Below are positions 41,029-49,448 of a DNA stretch of 64,000 nt, in pieces. The notes under the pieces are model-generated. The model saw only the letters and a list, made by a program, of their open reading frames with translations, was not told the origin of the DNA and did not search any database. The stretch spans positions 992,001 through 1,056,000 of the forward strand of contig NZ_CP008849.1 of assembly GCF_000730385.1 (NCBI RefSeq), in the 5' to 3' direction. How positions within the stretch are numbered: position 1 is the first letter of the stretch; every line of letters starts with the position of its first letter. Origin of the DNA: Alteromonas australica. Its GTDB lineage: Bacteria; Pseudomonadota; Gammaproteobacteria; Enterobacterales; Alteromonadaceae. Position numbers and translations under genes: made by a program.

Positions 41029-42852
41029 TTAGGTAGCTACGTTTGCTGCAATGGCAATTTGGTAAATTACCTGGGTAATGTCTTTCACCGCTTGTAAAAC
41101 CTTGGTATCAATAGCTGGCAATACGATAATCTGATCCCCAGGTGCCAAGTGTGGTTTATTGTCAGTGAATGACAGCATGCCATCATCAATACTGCTAAAG
41201 GCAACATTACCGTTTTTACGAATAACCATAATGCGTTCATCTTCAGCTCTTTGAGTGAAGCCACCAGCCCACGCAATGTAGTCCTCAGTGGTAGCGTCAG
41301 GATTGAAAACCACAGATTGAGGTAGCATAACTTCGCCACCTACGTGCACTAAATCGGTGATTTCAGGGATCACTATGGTATCGTTTGGTTCAAGAAGAAT
41401 GTTTGCAATGTCGCCATTTTCAGACACTACCACGCGACCTTGAGGTTCTACTTGACGCGCTCGGGCAATAAAGTCTGCAACTAACTGCGCTTCTTGGGCG
41501 CGAATCGCGCCTTCACCTGTAGAGCTGATAGGTGCGGTATACATGCTGCGCTCTAGACGCTCTAAACCTTGCTCAATAATTTCCTTTTGTTTTACGGCTA
41601 CTGATTCTCGCAATAAATAAATATTCTGAGTATCAGATAGTGTGGTATCGGCTTCAATATGGTCCAAGATATCAAGTAATCTTGTGCCTTTATCTACCAT
41701 GAGTTGCGACGCGCCTGCAAAAGCGCCAGCGACATTTATCCGATAAATTTGAGGCTCATTATCGGCAACGTATTCCACTGTATCACCGGCTTGTAGTGGT
41801 AACTGAGAAAACTCACTAATTGAAAGGTAACGCGCAAATTGCTTGCCGTTACGCACGCCAGCAACAGAAGCATGAGACGCAAATTCCCCAGGACGTGCAA
41901 AGTAGTTCACCACCTCACCATTTAGCTCTTCGCTAGAGAATTCAAAGGTAAAGCTATTTCGTGCCCCTGTTTCAACCACAATGGTATTGCCGATAGGGTT
42001 AACTAGAATGGTATCGCCGTCTTTAAACGACAGGTTAGGAAGCTTACCATCTCTGAAAAAAGCATATAAATCCGCAGAAGCAACTACCTTACCATTTCTT
42101 ACAATATCTATTTGGCGGAAACTGCCACGGCGAAAATCGATGCCACCGGCGCGTTTCAAATAGTACAGAACACTATCTGAGGCTAAGCCAGCATATTGAC
42201 CTGGTCTTAAAACTGGGCCAGAGACATATATAGACACGGGCGTAGTGGTCAATAGGTTGACGTAAACGTTAACGTCGTTGGTATAAACTTGTCGTATTTT
42301 AGTGGTAACCGTTTGATTCACTGTACCTGCTGGCGTATTGGCAACACGAATTGGGCCAATATTGGGGATGAAAATGTTGCCTTGATTGTCAACCGTCACC
42401 ACGCTTGAGTAGTTAACAGCGCCCCAAATCCAAATAGAGATCTTATCGCCTGGCGCAACCATATAGTTGTCGTTTAGGCCACTGGTACGCTCCGATTCGA
42501 AGCCGCCAATAAATAGGTTGGCAGCAAATGGAGGGTTCTGCATAGGTTCTTGCGCTGGAAAAACGGTGTTAATCGTTGGTTCACCTGGCAAGCTTACGCC
42601 GTTTCGAGGTTGCGTGGAAAATTGCCCCATGGTGTTCACATCGCCACCGTTGTCAGGCAATGTGCGTTGTGAATTAACATTCAAGGGAGATACATTAGGG
42701 GTACTTGTCGTGCCGCTGTTATTAGATTGAGACACCTGCTGACGAAGTTGCGACAGCTGTTCTGTGGTTTGTGCAAGAATACTTGGACTGGTTACACAAC
42801 TGCACAATAAGAGAAGTCCCGCGAAAAAGTGGTGCGTTTTCGAGATTTTCAT
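41029..42852 (-). CDS. Polysaccharide export outer-membrane protein, KpsD/CtrA-like
   Basis: From ATG 42850-42852 (AAAGG upstream) the protein has 607 residues. A signal peptide with a possible lipobox (LCSC) is followed by a Gln/Asn/Ser-rich stretch. The Poly_export domain (NYMVAPGDKISIWIWGAVNYSSVVTVDNQG, about residue 130) and several SLBB beta-grasp domains come next (YVSGPVLRPGQYAG, INVAGAFAGASQL, VHVGGEVMLPQSVVF). This protein forms the periplasmic and outer-membrane conduit for the exported polysaccharide. A longer start at 42882 would overlap the upstream gene and is less likely. Confidence 0.9.
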   Translation of the reverse strand: MKISKTHHFFAGLLLLCSCVTSPSILAQTTEQLSQLRQQVSQSNNSGTTSTPNVSPLNVNSQRTLPDNGGDVNTMGQFSTQPRNGVSLPGEPTINTVFPAQEPMQNPPFAANLFIGGFESERTSGLNDNYMVAPGDKISIWIWGAVNYSSVVTVDNQGNIFIPNIGPIRVANTPAGTVNQTVTTKIRQVYTNDVNVYVNLLTTTPVSIYVSGPVLRPGQYAGLASDSVLYYLKRAGGIDFRRGSFRQIDIVRNGKVVASADLYAFFRDGKLPNLSFKDGDTILVNPIGNTIVVETGARNSFTFEFSSEELNGEVVNYFARPGEFASHASVAGVRNGKQFARYLSISEFSQLPLQAGDTVEYVADNEPQIYRINVAGAFAGASQLMVDKGTRLLDILDHIEADTTLSDTQNIYLLRESVAVKQKEIIEQGLERLERSMYTAPISSTGEGAIRAQEAQLVADFIARARQVEPQGRVVVSENGDIANILLEPNDTIVIPEITDLVHVGGEVMLPQSVVFNPDATTEDYIAWAGGFTQRAEDERIMVIRKNGNVAFSSIDDGMLSFTDNKPHLAPGDQIIVLPAIDTKVLQAVKDITQVIYQIAIAANVAT

Positions 42853-42862
42853 TGTGGTACCT

Positions 42863-43252
42863 TTATTCATCCGTTGAAACAACTAATGGTGCAATGACCG
42901 ACCATTGGCCATTTCGGTTACATGCAGTAAGGCGCTGCTCGCGCTGCGATGAAACCGTACTCGTTTGCAAGGGGTCTAAACGCATGCACTGATTACCCGA
43001 TGCTGATACGTAATATTTCGACGTTTTATAACTCTGCCCTTGGTAGGTTATTGAGATAGGGCTATTGGTATGAAACGCCGTATTTAATTTTGGAATATTT
43101 ATTGCTACATCTTGCTCAGCTGACAACGAGTATGCGAGCGATGCGTGCACTAGGGGAATGTCTGCTTCGGTGGTTCTTGGGGCTGACGCGCAACCGCCCA
43201 AGAGGGTAGCAACACCAATTAAAAGCGCAGAGCCTCTGAAAATTTTTAACAT
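42863..43252 (-). CDS. Unknown small lipoprotein at the head of the export operon
   Basis: The 129-residue protein has a signal peptide with lipobox LLGGC (Cys21) and no family I recognise. The mature part is short and beta-rich, with two cysteines near the C terminus (NQCMRLDP and TACNRNG) that may form a disulfide. It lies 10 bp before the export channel gene and is probably co-transcribed, so it may be an accessory to polysaccharide export. Confidence 0.72.
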   Translation of the reverse strand: MLKIFRGSALLIGVATLLGGCASAPRTTEADIPLVHASLAYSLSAEQDVAINIPKLNTAFHTNSPISITYQGQSYKTSKYYVSASGNQCMRLDPLQTSTVSSQREQRLTACNRNGQWSVIAPLVVSTDE

Positions 43253-43581
43253 TGACTGTCATATCCATATCGCAATTTGGCCGTAGGATAACACAAGATT
43301 TGGAAAAATCATGGCCTCCTAAGAGGGGAATCTGAAAAATGTCAACAAAAGCTGAAAGTAAAACGAAACTTTTTTACAGGCAAAGGTGGTCTCCGCGGAG
43401 AATGTTTATTATCATGTATGAGCGTTTCCGTACTCGCTCACAAAATAATTATACAACCCTCAGCAGAATGGAAAAAGGAAAGGTTATTTAAAATGGACAC
43501 TTCGTTTATTCAAGTCATATCGTATTTTATACCATCCACGTGTCCCGACGCGCATGTGAATGTCGAGAGGTTTTGCTTGAA
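43253..43581. promoter_or_regulatory. Divergent intergenic region of the polysaccharide locus
   Basis: This gap of about 330 bp separates the export operon (minus) from the glycan assembly genes (plus) and must hold both promoters; no strong hexamer pair stood out. It includes a short open frame at 43493-43588, listed separately. A GGCCGTAG string on the plus strand is one base away from the RfaH ops core, but the rest of the element does not match. Confidence 0.45.
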
Positions 43582-43588
43582 ATGCTAG
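43493..43588 (+). CDS. Possible 31-codon upstream open reading frame coupled to the WecA-like gene
   Basis: ATG at 43493 is preceded by AAAGGAAAGG and opens a 31-codon frame whose TAG (43586-43588) overlaps the ATG (43582) of the next gene as ATGCTAG. The arrangement suggests translational coupling or a regulatory leader. The peptide (MDTSFIQVISYFIPSTCPDAH and on) has no recognisable family, so it may be only a translated leader. Short length keeps confidence low. Confidence 0.35.
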   Translation: MDTSFIQVISYFIPSTCPDAHVNVERFCLKC

Positions 43589-44643
43589 CTTATTTGCAGT
43601 TTGTGCCCCTGTGTACGGCTTTTTTTGTTGCACTTATTTTACTGGTAGTGATGACCCCCCTTGCTCATCAATTTGGACTTGTAGACCAACCTAGTGCCAG
43701 AAAAAGACATGCTGGCATTGTCCCATTAACGGGAGGGGTGGCCATCTTCATGGCTGTTCTTGTGGCAAGTGTTGCCACTGATGTGTGGATGAAAAACAAC
43801 CCACTGTTTTTCACGGCATCCGCATTTATTGTTTTACTGGGAATGCTTGATGACAGATTCGATCTAAGTGCTAAAGGGCGCTTGATGTGTCAATTCGGTG
43901 TTGCGTCTATTATGGCGTGGAGCGCACAAAACTACATTACTTCACTTGGCAATATCTTTGGATTCGGTGACGTCGCCATGGGTATTGGTGGCTATTTCTT
44001 TACCATTGTCTGCGTAGTGGGTGTTATTAATGCATTTAATATGATTGATGGCATCGATGGCCTTGCTGGAGGGATGAGCTTAGTTATTTTGCTTACCATG
44101 GTAGGATTTTTGGTGGCTACTGGTAATGGTGCTTCTATTATGGAGCCGCTCATCATTGTTGCTGCTATTGTGCCTTTCTTAGCATTTAACCTTAGCTGGA
44201 AAGGGTTTAAAGGCAACAAAATCTTCATGGGTGATGCCGGAAGTATGTTTGTGGGCCTTACTATTGTCTGGTTACTGGTGGATCACACTCAAGGCGAGGG
44301 GGCAGCATTTCGGCCCATTACCGCAGTATGGTTAACGGGCCTGCCGCTCATGGACATGGCAGCTATAATGTATCGTCGGGCTCGCAAAGGCCAATCGATG
44401 CTGCGCCCAGACCGAAAACACCTTCATAATATCTTCATGCGTGCAGGGCTAAGTAGTCGTCAATCACTCATTGCTATTTTGTGCATGGGCGCGTGCTACT
44501 GCCTAATAGGTATACTCGGTGAAGTTTATCAAGTACCTGAAGCGATTATGTTTTGGGGATTCTTGGTTTTACTGGTGGTATATAGTATTGTTATCCAAAA
44601 TATTTGGAGCGTACTAAGAGTTATCAAACGCACCTTTAAGTGA
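43582..44643 (+). CDS. Undecaprenyl-phosphate sugar-1-phosphate transferase, WecA-like
   Basis: The 353-residue protein has about 11 membrane helices and all hallmarks of the WecA/MraY family: the DQPSARKRHAGIVPLTGG loop, LLGMLDDRFDLSAKGR with the DD pair, NAFNMIDGIDGLAGG, FMGDAGSMFVG and the HLHNIFMRAG histidine motif. It transfers a HexNAc-1-phosphate, typically GlcNAc, to the lipid carrier and so begins a surface glycan. I chose ATG 43582 because the extra upstream residues are polar and unlike the family. Two glycosyltransferases and galU follow on the same strand. Confidence 0.92.
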   Translation: MLAYLQFVPLCTAFFVALILLVVMTPLAHQFGLVDQPSARKRHAGIVPLTGGVAIFMAVLVASVATDVWMKNNPLFFTASAFIVLLGMLDDRFDLSAKGRLMCQFGVASIMAWSAQNYITSLGNIFGFGDVAMGIGGYFFTIVCVVGVINAFNMIDGIDGLAGGMSLVILLTMVGFLVATGNGASIMEPLIIVAAIVPFLAFNLSWKGFKGNKIFMGDAGSMFVGLTIVWLLVDHTQGEGAAFRPITAVWLTGLPLMDMAAIMYRRARKGQSMLRPDRKHLHNIFMRAGLSSRQSLIAILCMGACYCLIGILGEVYQVPEAIMFWGFLVLLVVYSIVIQNIWSVLRVIKRTFK

Positions 44644-44752
44644 GTGCCATAACTCATCCAAAGGGTTCCTCACTTAGTATTCTTTGCCTTTTGTTTTGAA
44701 GGCCGTGTTTCCTTTACGGATTCGTGCGCCTTCTTTAGTGTGGTAGTTACCT

Positions 44753-45640
44753 TTGCATAAACATTTCTCTCTGCTTCATAACAAATATAATAAAAATAAT
44801 GCAGAAACCTTGGTTGGGATGGCGTTGTATCATGGTGATAAAGAAGAATGGGTTATCCAAGCCATTGATAGTATCTTAAATCAGACTTACGAAGACTTTG
44901 TTTTTGTTGTTGTTATCGATGGTGAAGTATCCGTTAAAATGACGAATCTCCTCAAAGATAAGGCGTTTTCAGATAACCGGTTGGTGCTGGCGCAAAATAC
45001 CTTTAATGTGGGGTTAGCCGAGAGCATGAACCGTGCTGTGGAGTGGGGCGCATGCCTTTCTCCCACGTTTTTTGCACGTATGGATGCCGACGATATTTCT
45101 ACGCCGAACCGACTCTCCAGACAGGTTAGCTATCTAAGAAAGCACAGTTATATTTCAGTGTTAGGATCCGCCTTAACTGAGATCAATGAAAAAGGCGAAA
45201 AAGTAGGCTCACGGGTAATGCCGTCATCCCACAGGCAAATTATCAACATTTTACCAAGGCGGTGCTCGCTAAATCACCCCACTGTGGTTATTCGTTATAG
45301 CGTATTTGAGCAAGGTTACCGATATAACAACAGCTTACTGAACACTCAAGACTATTTCCTTTGGATTACCCTCGCTGCCGAAGGGTTTGTTTTTAGAAAC
45401 TTAAAAGACAGACTACTGGCCTTCAGGCGGGTGAATAACTTTTATAAACGTAGAGGGTTAACCAAATCTATCAACGAGTTTAAAGCGCGGTGGCATGCAA
45501 TGGTTAAGCTTAAACGCCTAACGCCCTATAACGTATTTTATGCCTGCGGCGTGCTAACGCTACGTATAATGCCAGGCAATGTGGTTAAGTGGGCGTACAA
45601 ACTTGATAGGCACCTTCTTGAGAGGTTTGGTAAACATTGA
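44753..45640 (+). CDS. Family 2 glycosyltransferase
   Basis: The 295-residue enzyme has the GT-A nucleotide-sugar fold (TLVGMALYHGDKEEWVIQAIDSILNQTYEDFVFVVVIDG) and the metal-binding FFARMDADDIS. The C terminus is basic. The start appears to be TTG 44753, because the first beta strand of the fold would be lost with any later ATG; the ribosome site is poor. Donor and acceptor sugars are unknown. It overlaps the next gene by 4 bp. Confidence 0.85.
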   Translation: MHKHFSLLHNKYNKNNAETLVGMALYHGDKEEWVIQAIDSILNQTYEDFVFVVVIDGEVSVKMTNLLKDKAFSDNRLVLAQNTFNVGLAESMNRAVEWGACLSPTFFARMDADDISTPNRLSRQVSYLRKHSYISVLGSALTEINEKGEKVGSRVMPSSHRQIINILPRRCSLNHPTVVIRYSVFEQGYRYNNSLLNTQDYFLWITLAAEGFVFRNLKDRLLAFRRVNNFYKRRGLTKSINEFKARWHAMVKLKRLTPYNVFYACGVLTLRIMPGNVVKWAYKLDRHLLERFGKH

Positions 45641-46494
45641 ACTGCGGTCTAATCGTTGTTTTATTTAACCCTGACATTGCTCATGTTCAGGGCATAATCG
45701 ATGGCTTCGCTGATCCTCAATGGCGTATCTATTTGGTCGACAATTCACCAATCGCTCATCAATTTAACCTACCCGCGCAGGCTGAGTATCTGCATTTCCC
45801 TAACAACGAAGGCATAGCGAAAGCGCAAAATGAAGGTTTAAAACGCGCCTTTGATTGTGTCGACTATGCTTTTTTACTCGATCAAGACAGTCATTTTTCT
45901 GCTGATATGGCAGCCAAGCTTCTCTCTCAATTTGTGTCGCTTGAGCGCGCAAATCCTGTAGCAGCAATCGGTCCTTCTATTCATTGTGAATTTAGCCGGA
46001 AAAAAGTGGAAGGAAAGCTACAAAAAGGTAAGCAAATTACAAAAGACCTGAAAGAGGTTAAACAAATTATTGCCTCAGGCATGTTGCTTTCCCAACAAGC
46101 GTTTCATGAGGTAGGAGAAAAAGAAAGCGATTTATTTATTGATGGCGTTGATCACGAGTGGTGCTGGCGCGCCAAAGAGAGAGGCTGGCGCGTTTATCAA
46201 TCCTTATCGGTATGTATGCCCCATCGGCAAGGCGACGATAGAGTTAGAATTGCAGGTGTAACCTTTAAAAAGGGCGCGCCTATACGCTTGTATTATCAAA
46301 TGCGGAACCTACTAGTATTATCTCGTCGACCCTATGTTCCATTGTATTGGAAGTTTCGTCATTTAACCGCAATACCGTTGCGATATCTTGTGAACCGCTA
46401 TTGTTTCGAAAATGGAAAACGTCGCGGGCAATTGATGAGAAAAGGGTTGTACGACGGGATTCGAGCTAAAAAAGGGAAAGTTGTCAGCCCATAA
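45637..46494 (+). CDS. Family 2 glycosyltransferase, rhamnosyltransferase-like
   Basis: The 285-residue protein resembles the WbbL/RfbF type of rhamnosyltransferase: GLIVVLFNPDIAHVQGIIDGF, YLVDNSP, NEGIAKAQNEGL, the acidic DQDSHFS motif and DGVDHEWCWRAKERGW. It starts at TTG 45637, coupled to the preceding gene. Which sugar it adds is inferred from family resemblance only; no dTDP-rhamnose genes are in the window. Confidence 0.82.
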   Translation: MNCGLIVVLFNPDIAHVQGIIDGFADPQWRIYLVDNSPIAHQFNLPAQAEYLHFPNNEGIAKAQNEGLKRAFDCVDYAFLLDQDSHFSADMAAKLLSQFVSLERANPVAAIGPSIHCEFSRKKVEGKLQKGKQITKDLKEVKQIIASGMLLSQQAFHEVGEKESDLFIDGVDHEWCWRAKERGWRVYQSLSVCMPHRQGDDRVRIAGVTFKKGAPIRLYYQMRNLLVLSRRPYVPLYWKFRHLTAIPLRYLVNRYCFENGKRRGQLMRKGLYDGIRAKKGKVVSP

Positions 46495-46840
46495 TAGTGC
46501 TTTGAGGAATAACTGGCGTTTATTCTGGTGCGAGTGTTATAAATTGGTGCAAGTCGCTGTACATGGCTTGTTCAAATTTCCATCAGGTGATAGCGTAGAT
46601 GTTAGTCAGGTATGTGCAATTCGTCGCTTAGTTGTAGCGTCAAAGTTTGCACAACTAGTTATTAAAGCTTATGTTTTTATAAGTTTGTTATATAAACCCT
46701 GTGGTTTACCAAGTAAACCAAACGGAAGTAGAAAACGTATCGGTTAACGCTAAAGCATACAATGGAATATGGATTGCATACTGCATTATTGCATTAAATT
46801 GCGATTAGCTGAGGTTATAAGTAAAAAGGACACGATAAAT
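46495..46840. other. Gap between the glycosyltransferases and galU
   Basis: No convincing gene is present; an 88-codon frame here has no start signal or family. A perfect 8-bp stem, TGGTTTAC with GTAAACCA (46702-46720, loop CAA), is present but lacks a T tract. The galU promoter should lie here. Confidence 0.45.
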
Positions 46841-47734
46841 ATGAGTCAGGTAAAAAAAGCCGTCATTCCTGTAGCGGGATTAGGAACCCGTATGTTACCC
46901 GCCACAAAAGCAATTCCTAAGGAAATGCTTCCTGTGGTAGATAAGCCACTTATTCAGTACGTAGTAAGTGAGTGTGTAGCGGCAGGGCTTAAGGAAATTA
47001 TACTGGTTACCCACGCAAGTAAAAACAGTATAGAAAACCACTTCGATACCTCGTTTGAGCTAGAAGCTACACTGGAAAAGCGTGTTAAACGTCAATTACT
47101 TGAAGAAGTACAATCTATTTGCCCTAAAGATGTGACTATTATGCATATTCGACAGGGCGTCGCGAACGGTTTAGGTCACGCTGTATTGTGTGCTCGCCCA
47201 CTCATTGGAGATGCACCTTTTGCTGTTGTCCTTCCTGACGTAATCATTGATGACGCTGCCAGCGACCCTAAAAAGGATAACTTGGCAGATATGGTGGCTA
47301 AATTTAACACTAGCCGTGTCAGCCAAGTGATGGTTGAACAAGTACCTGAAGAAGACGTGACTAAGTTTGGTATTGCGGATCTTGATGGCGCGGATATTCA
47401 ACAAGGTGAATCGGCAAAAATTCATAAGATGGTTGAAAAACCAGAACTTGAAGATGCTCCTTCAGATCTTGCTATCGTTGGTCGCTACGTGTTGTCTGAG
47501 AAGATTTGGGATCTACTTGAGTTTACCCCTCCTGGAGCAGGTGGTGAGGTTCAATTGACCGATGCTATCGATGCATTAATGAAGATTGAACAGGTTGACG
47601 CCTATTACATGAAAGGTAAGAGTCATGATTGTGGTAGTAAACTTGGCTATATGAAAGCCAACGTTGAATACGCACTCAGACATCCTACTCTTTCGGGTGA
47701 ATTCAAAGAGTACCTTTCTGGTTTAGGCCTTTAA
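46841..47734 (+). CDS. galU: UTP-glucose-1-phosphate uridylyltransferase GalU
   Basis: GalU (297 residues) makes UDP-glucose, precursor of surface glycans and substrate of GalE. The N-terminal [30 protein letters not shown] and the motifs [15 protein letters not shown] and [17 protein letters not shown] are intact. The ATG at 46841 has AAAAAGGA about 10 nt upstream; a longer frame lacks support. It closes the polysaccharide locus. Confidence 0.96.
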   Translation: MSQVKKAVIPVAGLGTRMLPATKAIPKEMLPVVDKPLIQYVVSECVAAGLKEIILVTHASKNSIENHFDTSFELEATLEKRVKRQLLEEVQSICPKDVTIMHIRQGVANGLGHAVLCARPLIGDAPFAVVLPDVIIDDAASDPKKDNLADMVAKFNTSRVSQVMVEQVPEEDVTKFGIADLDGADIQQGESAKIHKMVEKPELEDAPSDLAIVGRYVLSEKIWDLLEFTPPGAGGEVQLTDAIDALMKIEQVDAYYMKGKSHDCGSKLGYMKANVEYALRHPTLSGEFKEYLSGLGL

Positions 47735-47744
47735 AGTTATAAAG

Positions 47745-47770
47745 AAAAACGCGCCAACTGGCGCGTTTTT
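47745..47770. terminator. Terminator between galU and the ComEA-like gene
   Basis: AAAAACGCGCC (47745-47755) and GGCGCGTTTTT (47760-47770) form a perfect stem with a 4-nt loop. T runs follow in both directions. Confidence 0.88.
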
Positions 47771-48085
47771 TTATCTAGCGACGACGACACGACTCTCAAT
47801 CTTCATTAGCATCTTTTCACCAATGCCTTTTACTTGTGTCAGTTCTGCTACTTCAACGAAGGGCCCCTTTTCATTTCGATAAGCAATAATGGCTTCGGCT
47901 TTCGCTACACCTACGCCTGGTAGGGTTTGAAGTTCAGATAAACTCGCTGTATTCAGATCAATTCGTTGCTGTGCCGCAGCTGAATTAGATGGGGTTGCTG
48001 CAGGCGTGTTTTCATTAGCGCTGGTCATCGCTGGCGTAAGTGTAACAGCAGCAACAAGCGCAATACTGGCTAAGTATTTTTTCAT
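47771..48085 (-). CDS. Secreted helix-hairpin-helix protein, ComEA family
   Basis: The 104-residue protein has a signal peptide (ending near MTSANEN), a short Ala/Pro/Asn-rich linker and a double helix-hairpin-helix DNA-binding domain: [28 protein letters not shown], then [15 protein letters not shown]. Periplasmic ComEA proteins bind incoming double-stranded DNA during natural transformation. No other competence genes lie in the window, so a role in DNA uptake is inferred from the family. Confidence 0.88.
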   Translation of the reverse strand: MKKYLASIALVAAVTLTPAMTSANENTPAATPSNSAAAQQRIDLNTASLSELQTLPGVGVAKAEAIIAYRNEKGPFVEVAELTQVKGIGEKMLMKIESRVVVAR

Positions 48086-48207
48086 GTCTATTCCTTTTAA
48101 AGTTTATGTACACTGTTGTACATATTTGATGTTACGCCTTAGGGAAGAGATGAGTAGTCCAGTTTTTGGCCAGTATTGATATCTACCGTTTTAAATTACA
48201 CGCACAA

Positions 48208-48232
48208 AAAAAGCGGGCACTGCCCGCTTTTT
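48208..48232 (-). terminator. Terminator after the isocitrate dehydrogenase gene
   Basis: AAAGCGGGC and GCCCGCTTT form a stem with a 3-nt loop. In minus sense a long T tract follows, 16 bp past the gene. Confidence 0.85.
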
Positions 48233-48247
48233 AACCCTAACTAAGAC

Positions 48248-49255
48248 TTATAGTCTGTCTAGTAGGGCTTGAGTAAATTCTGTGGTACCAGCTTCACCAC
48301 CAAGATCGCGAGTAGTGCGGTCACCTGTTTCAATAACATCTTTAAGTGCGGCACGAATTTTTTCAGCTTTGTCACCCATGTTGAGGTATTCAAGCATTTG
48401 CGCAGCTGCCAATATAACTGACGTTGGGTTCGCTAAGTTTTTGCCAGCGATATCAGGAGCAGAACCGTGTACCGCTTCAAATATTGCGCAGTCTTCGCCT
48501 ATGTTTGCACCTGGTGCCATACCTAAGCCACCCACAAGACCAGCACATAAGTCTGACAAGATGTCACCAAACAGATTTGTAGTGACGATTACGTCAAACT
48601 GGTGAGGGTTCATCACAAGTTGCATACAGGTGTTATCTACAATCATTTCCGTAGATTCGATGTCAGGGTAACGCTCACCCACTTCACGAGCCACTTTCAA
48701 GAACAAACCAGAAGTAGATTTAAGAATGTTTGCTTTGTGAACCGCTGTTACTTTTTTACGACCTTCGCGACGTGCAAGTTCGTAAGCAAAAGTGACGATT
48801 TTTTCAGCACCATCACGGGTGATCTTACTCATGGCTTCGGCTTCGTTACCATCTTCAGATACCACTTGACCTAGACCAGAGTACATCCCTTGCGTGTTTT
48901 CACGTACAGTAATAATGTCGATATCTTCGTAGCGCGCTTTGGTGCCTTTGAACGACAACACTGGGCGAAGGTTAGCGTAAAGCTTAAATTGTTTACGTAG
49001 GCTTACGTTAATTGATGTAAAACCCTCACCTACAGGCGTGGTTAGTGGCCCTTTGAGTGCGACCTTGTTTTTTGCAATAAGATCAAGAGTTTCTTGGGGT
49101 AGAAGCTCGCCGTGTTCTTCTAGTGCTACTAAACCTGCATCGGCATAATCATAGGCGAAATCACAGCCAACCTTATCTAGAATTTTTGTGGTTGCATCAA
49201 TGATGTCCGGGCCAATGCCGTCACCGCGAATGACCGTAATGCGTTGCTGAGTCAT
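48248..49255 (-). CDS. NAD-type isocitrate dehydrogenase family protein
   Basis: The 335-residue enzyme belongs to the beta-decarboxylating dehydrogenase family: VIRGDGIGPDIIDATTKIL, the SINVSLRKQFKLYANLRPV substrate helix, ITVRENTQGMYSGL and the NLFGDILSDLCAGLVGGLGMAPGANIG signature. The short length and the SxNxxLRKxxxLxANxRP substrate site match the monomeric-size NAD-dependent isocitrate dehydrogenases rather than the 3-isopropylmalate enzyme. Cofactor choice is inferred from the family. AGAGGA lies 9 nt upstream of the ATG. It is transcribed alone. Confidence 0.88.
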   Translation of the reverse strand: MTQQRITVIRGDGIGPDIIDATTKILDKVGCDFAYDYADAGLVALEEHGELLPQETLDLIAKNKVALKGPLTTPVGEGFTSINVSLRKQFKLYANLRPVLSFKGTKARYEDIDIITVRENTQGMYSGLGQVVSEDGNEAEAMSKITRDGAEKIVTFAYELARREGRKKVTAVHKANILKSTSGLFLKVAREVGERYPDIESTEMIVDNTCMQLVMNPHQFDVIVTTNLFGDILSDLCAGLVGGLGMAPGANIGEDCAIFEAVHGSAPDIAGKNLANPTSVILAAAQMLEYLNMGDKAEKIRAALKDVIETGDRTTRDLGGEAGTTEFTQALLDRL

Positions 49256-49448
49256 GTTGAGGGATCCTCTGGTAATTCTGTTGTCAAAATCGTTAGGTTT
49301 TAAAATGTAGTCTGGCGAGGAAAATGCGCCAAAAAATGCGAGCTTCTACCTTAATTATGTGTTTCATAGTAGGGAACGTGCGTTGAAGCGCGCTAAAGCC
49401 CGCGTATTTTATACGATAGCAAGCTTAAGTTATAGCCATTCGTTACGA

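Noticed and set aside
43280-43300. RfaH ops element upstream of the glycan genes (GGCCGTAG)
   Set aside because: It differs in the core and lacks the downstream bases of the ops consensus.
46702-46720. 8-bp stem before galU as a terminator
   Set aside because: No T tract follows, and it lies upstream of galU rather than directly after a gene.
46481-46747. 88-codon open frame between the second glycosyltransferase and galU
   Set aside because: It starts at a TTG without ribosome site inside the preceding gene, has no recognisable family and is probably chance.
48248-49255. Second leuB-type 3-isopropylmalate dehydrogenase
   Set aside because: The substrate-site helix and short length fit NAD-type isocitrate dehydrogenase better than LeuB.
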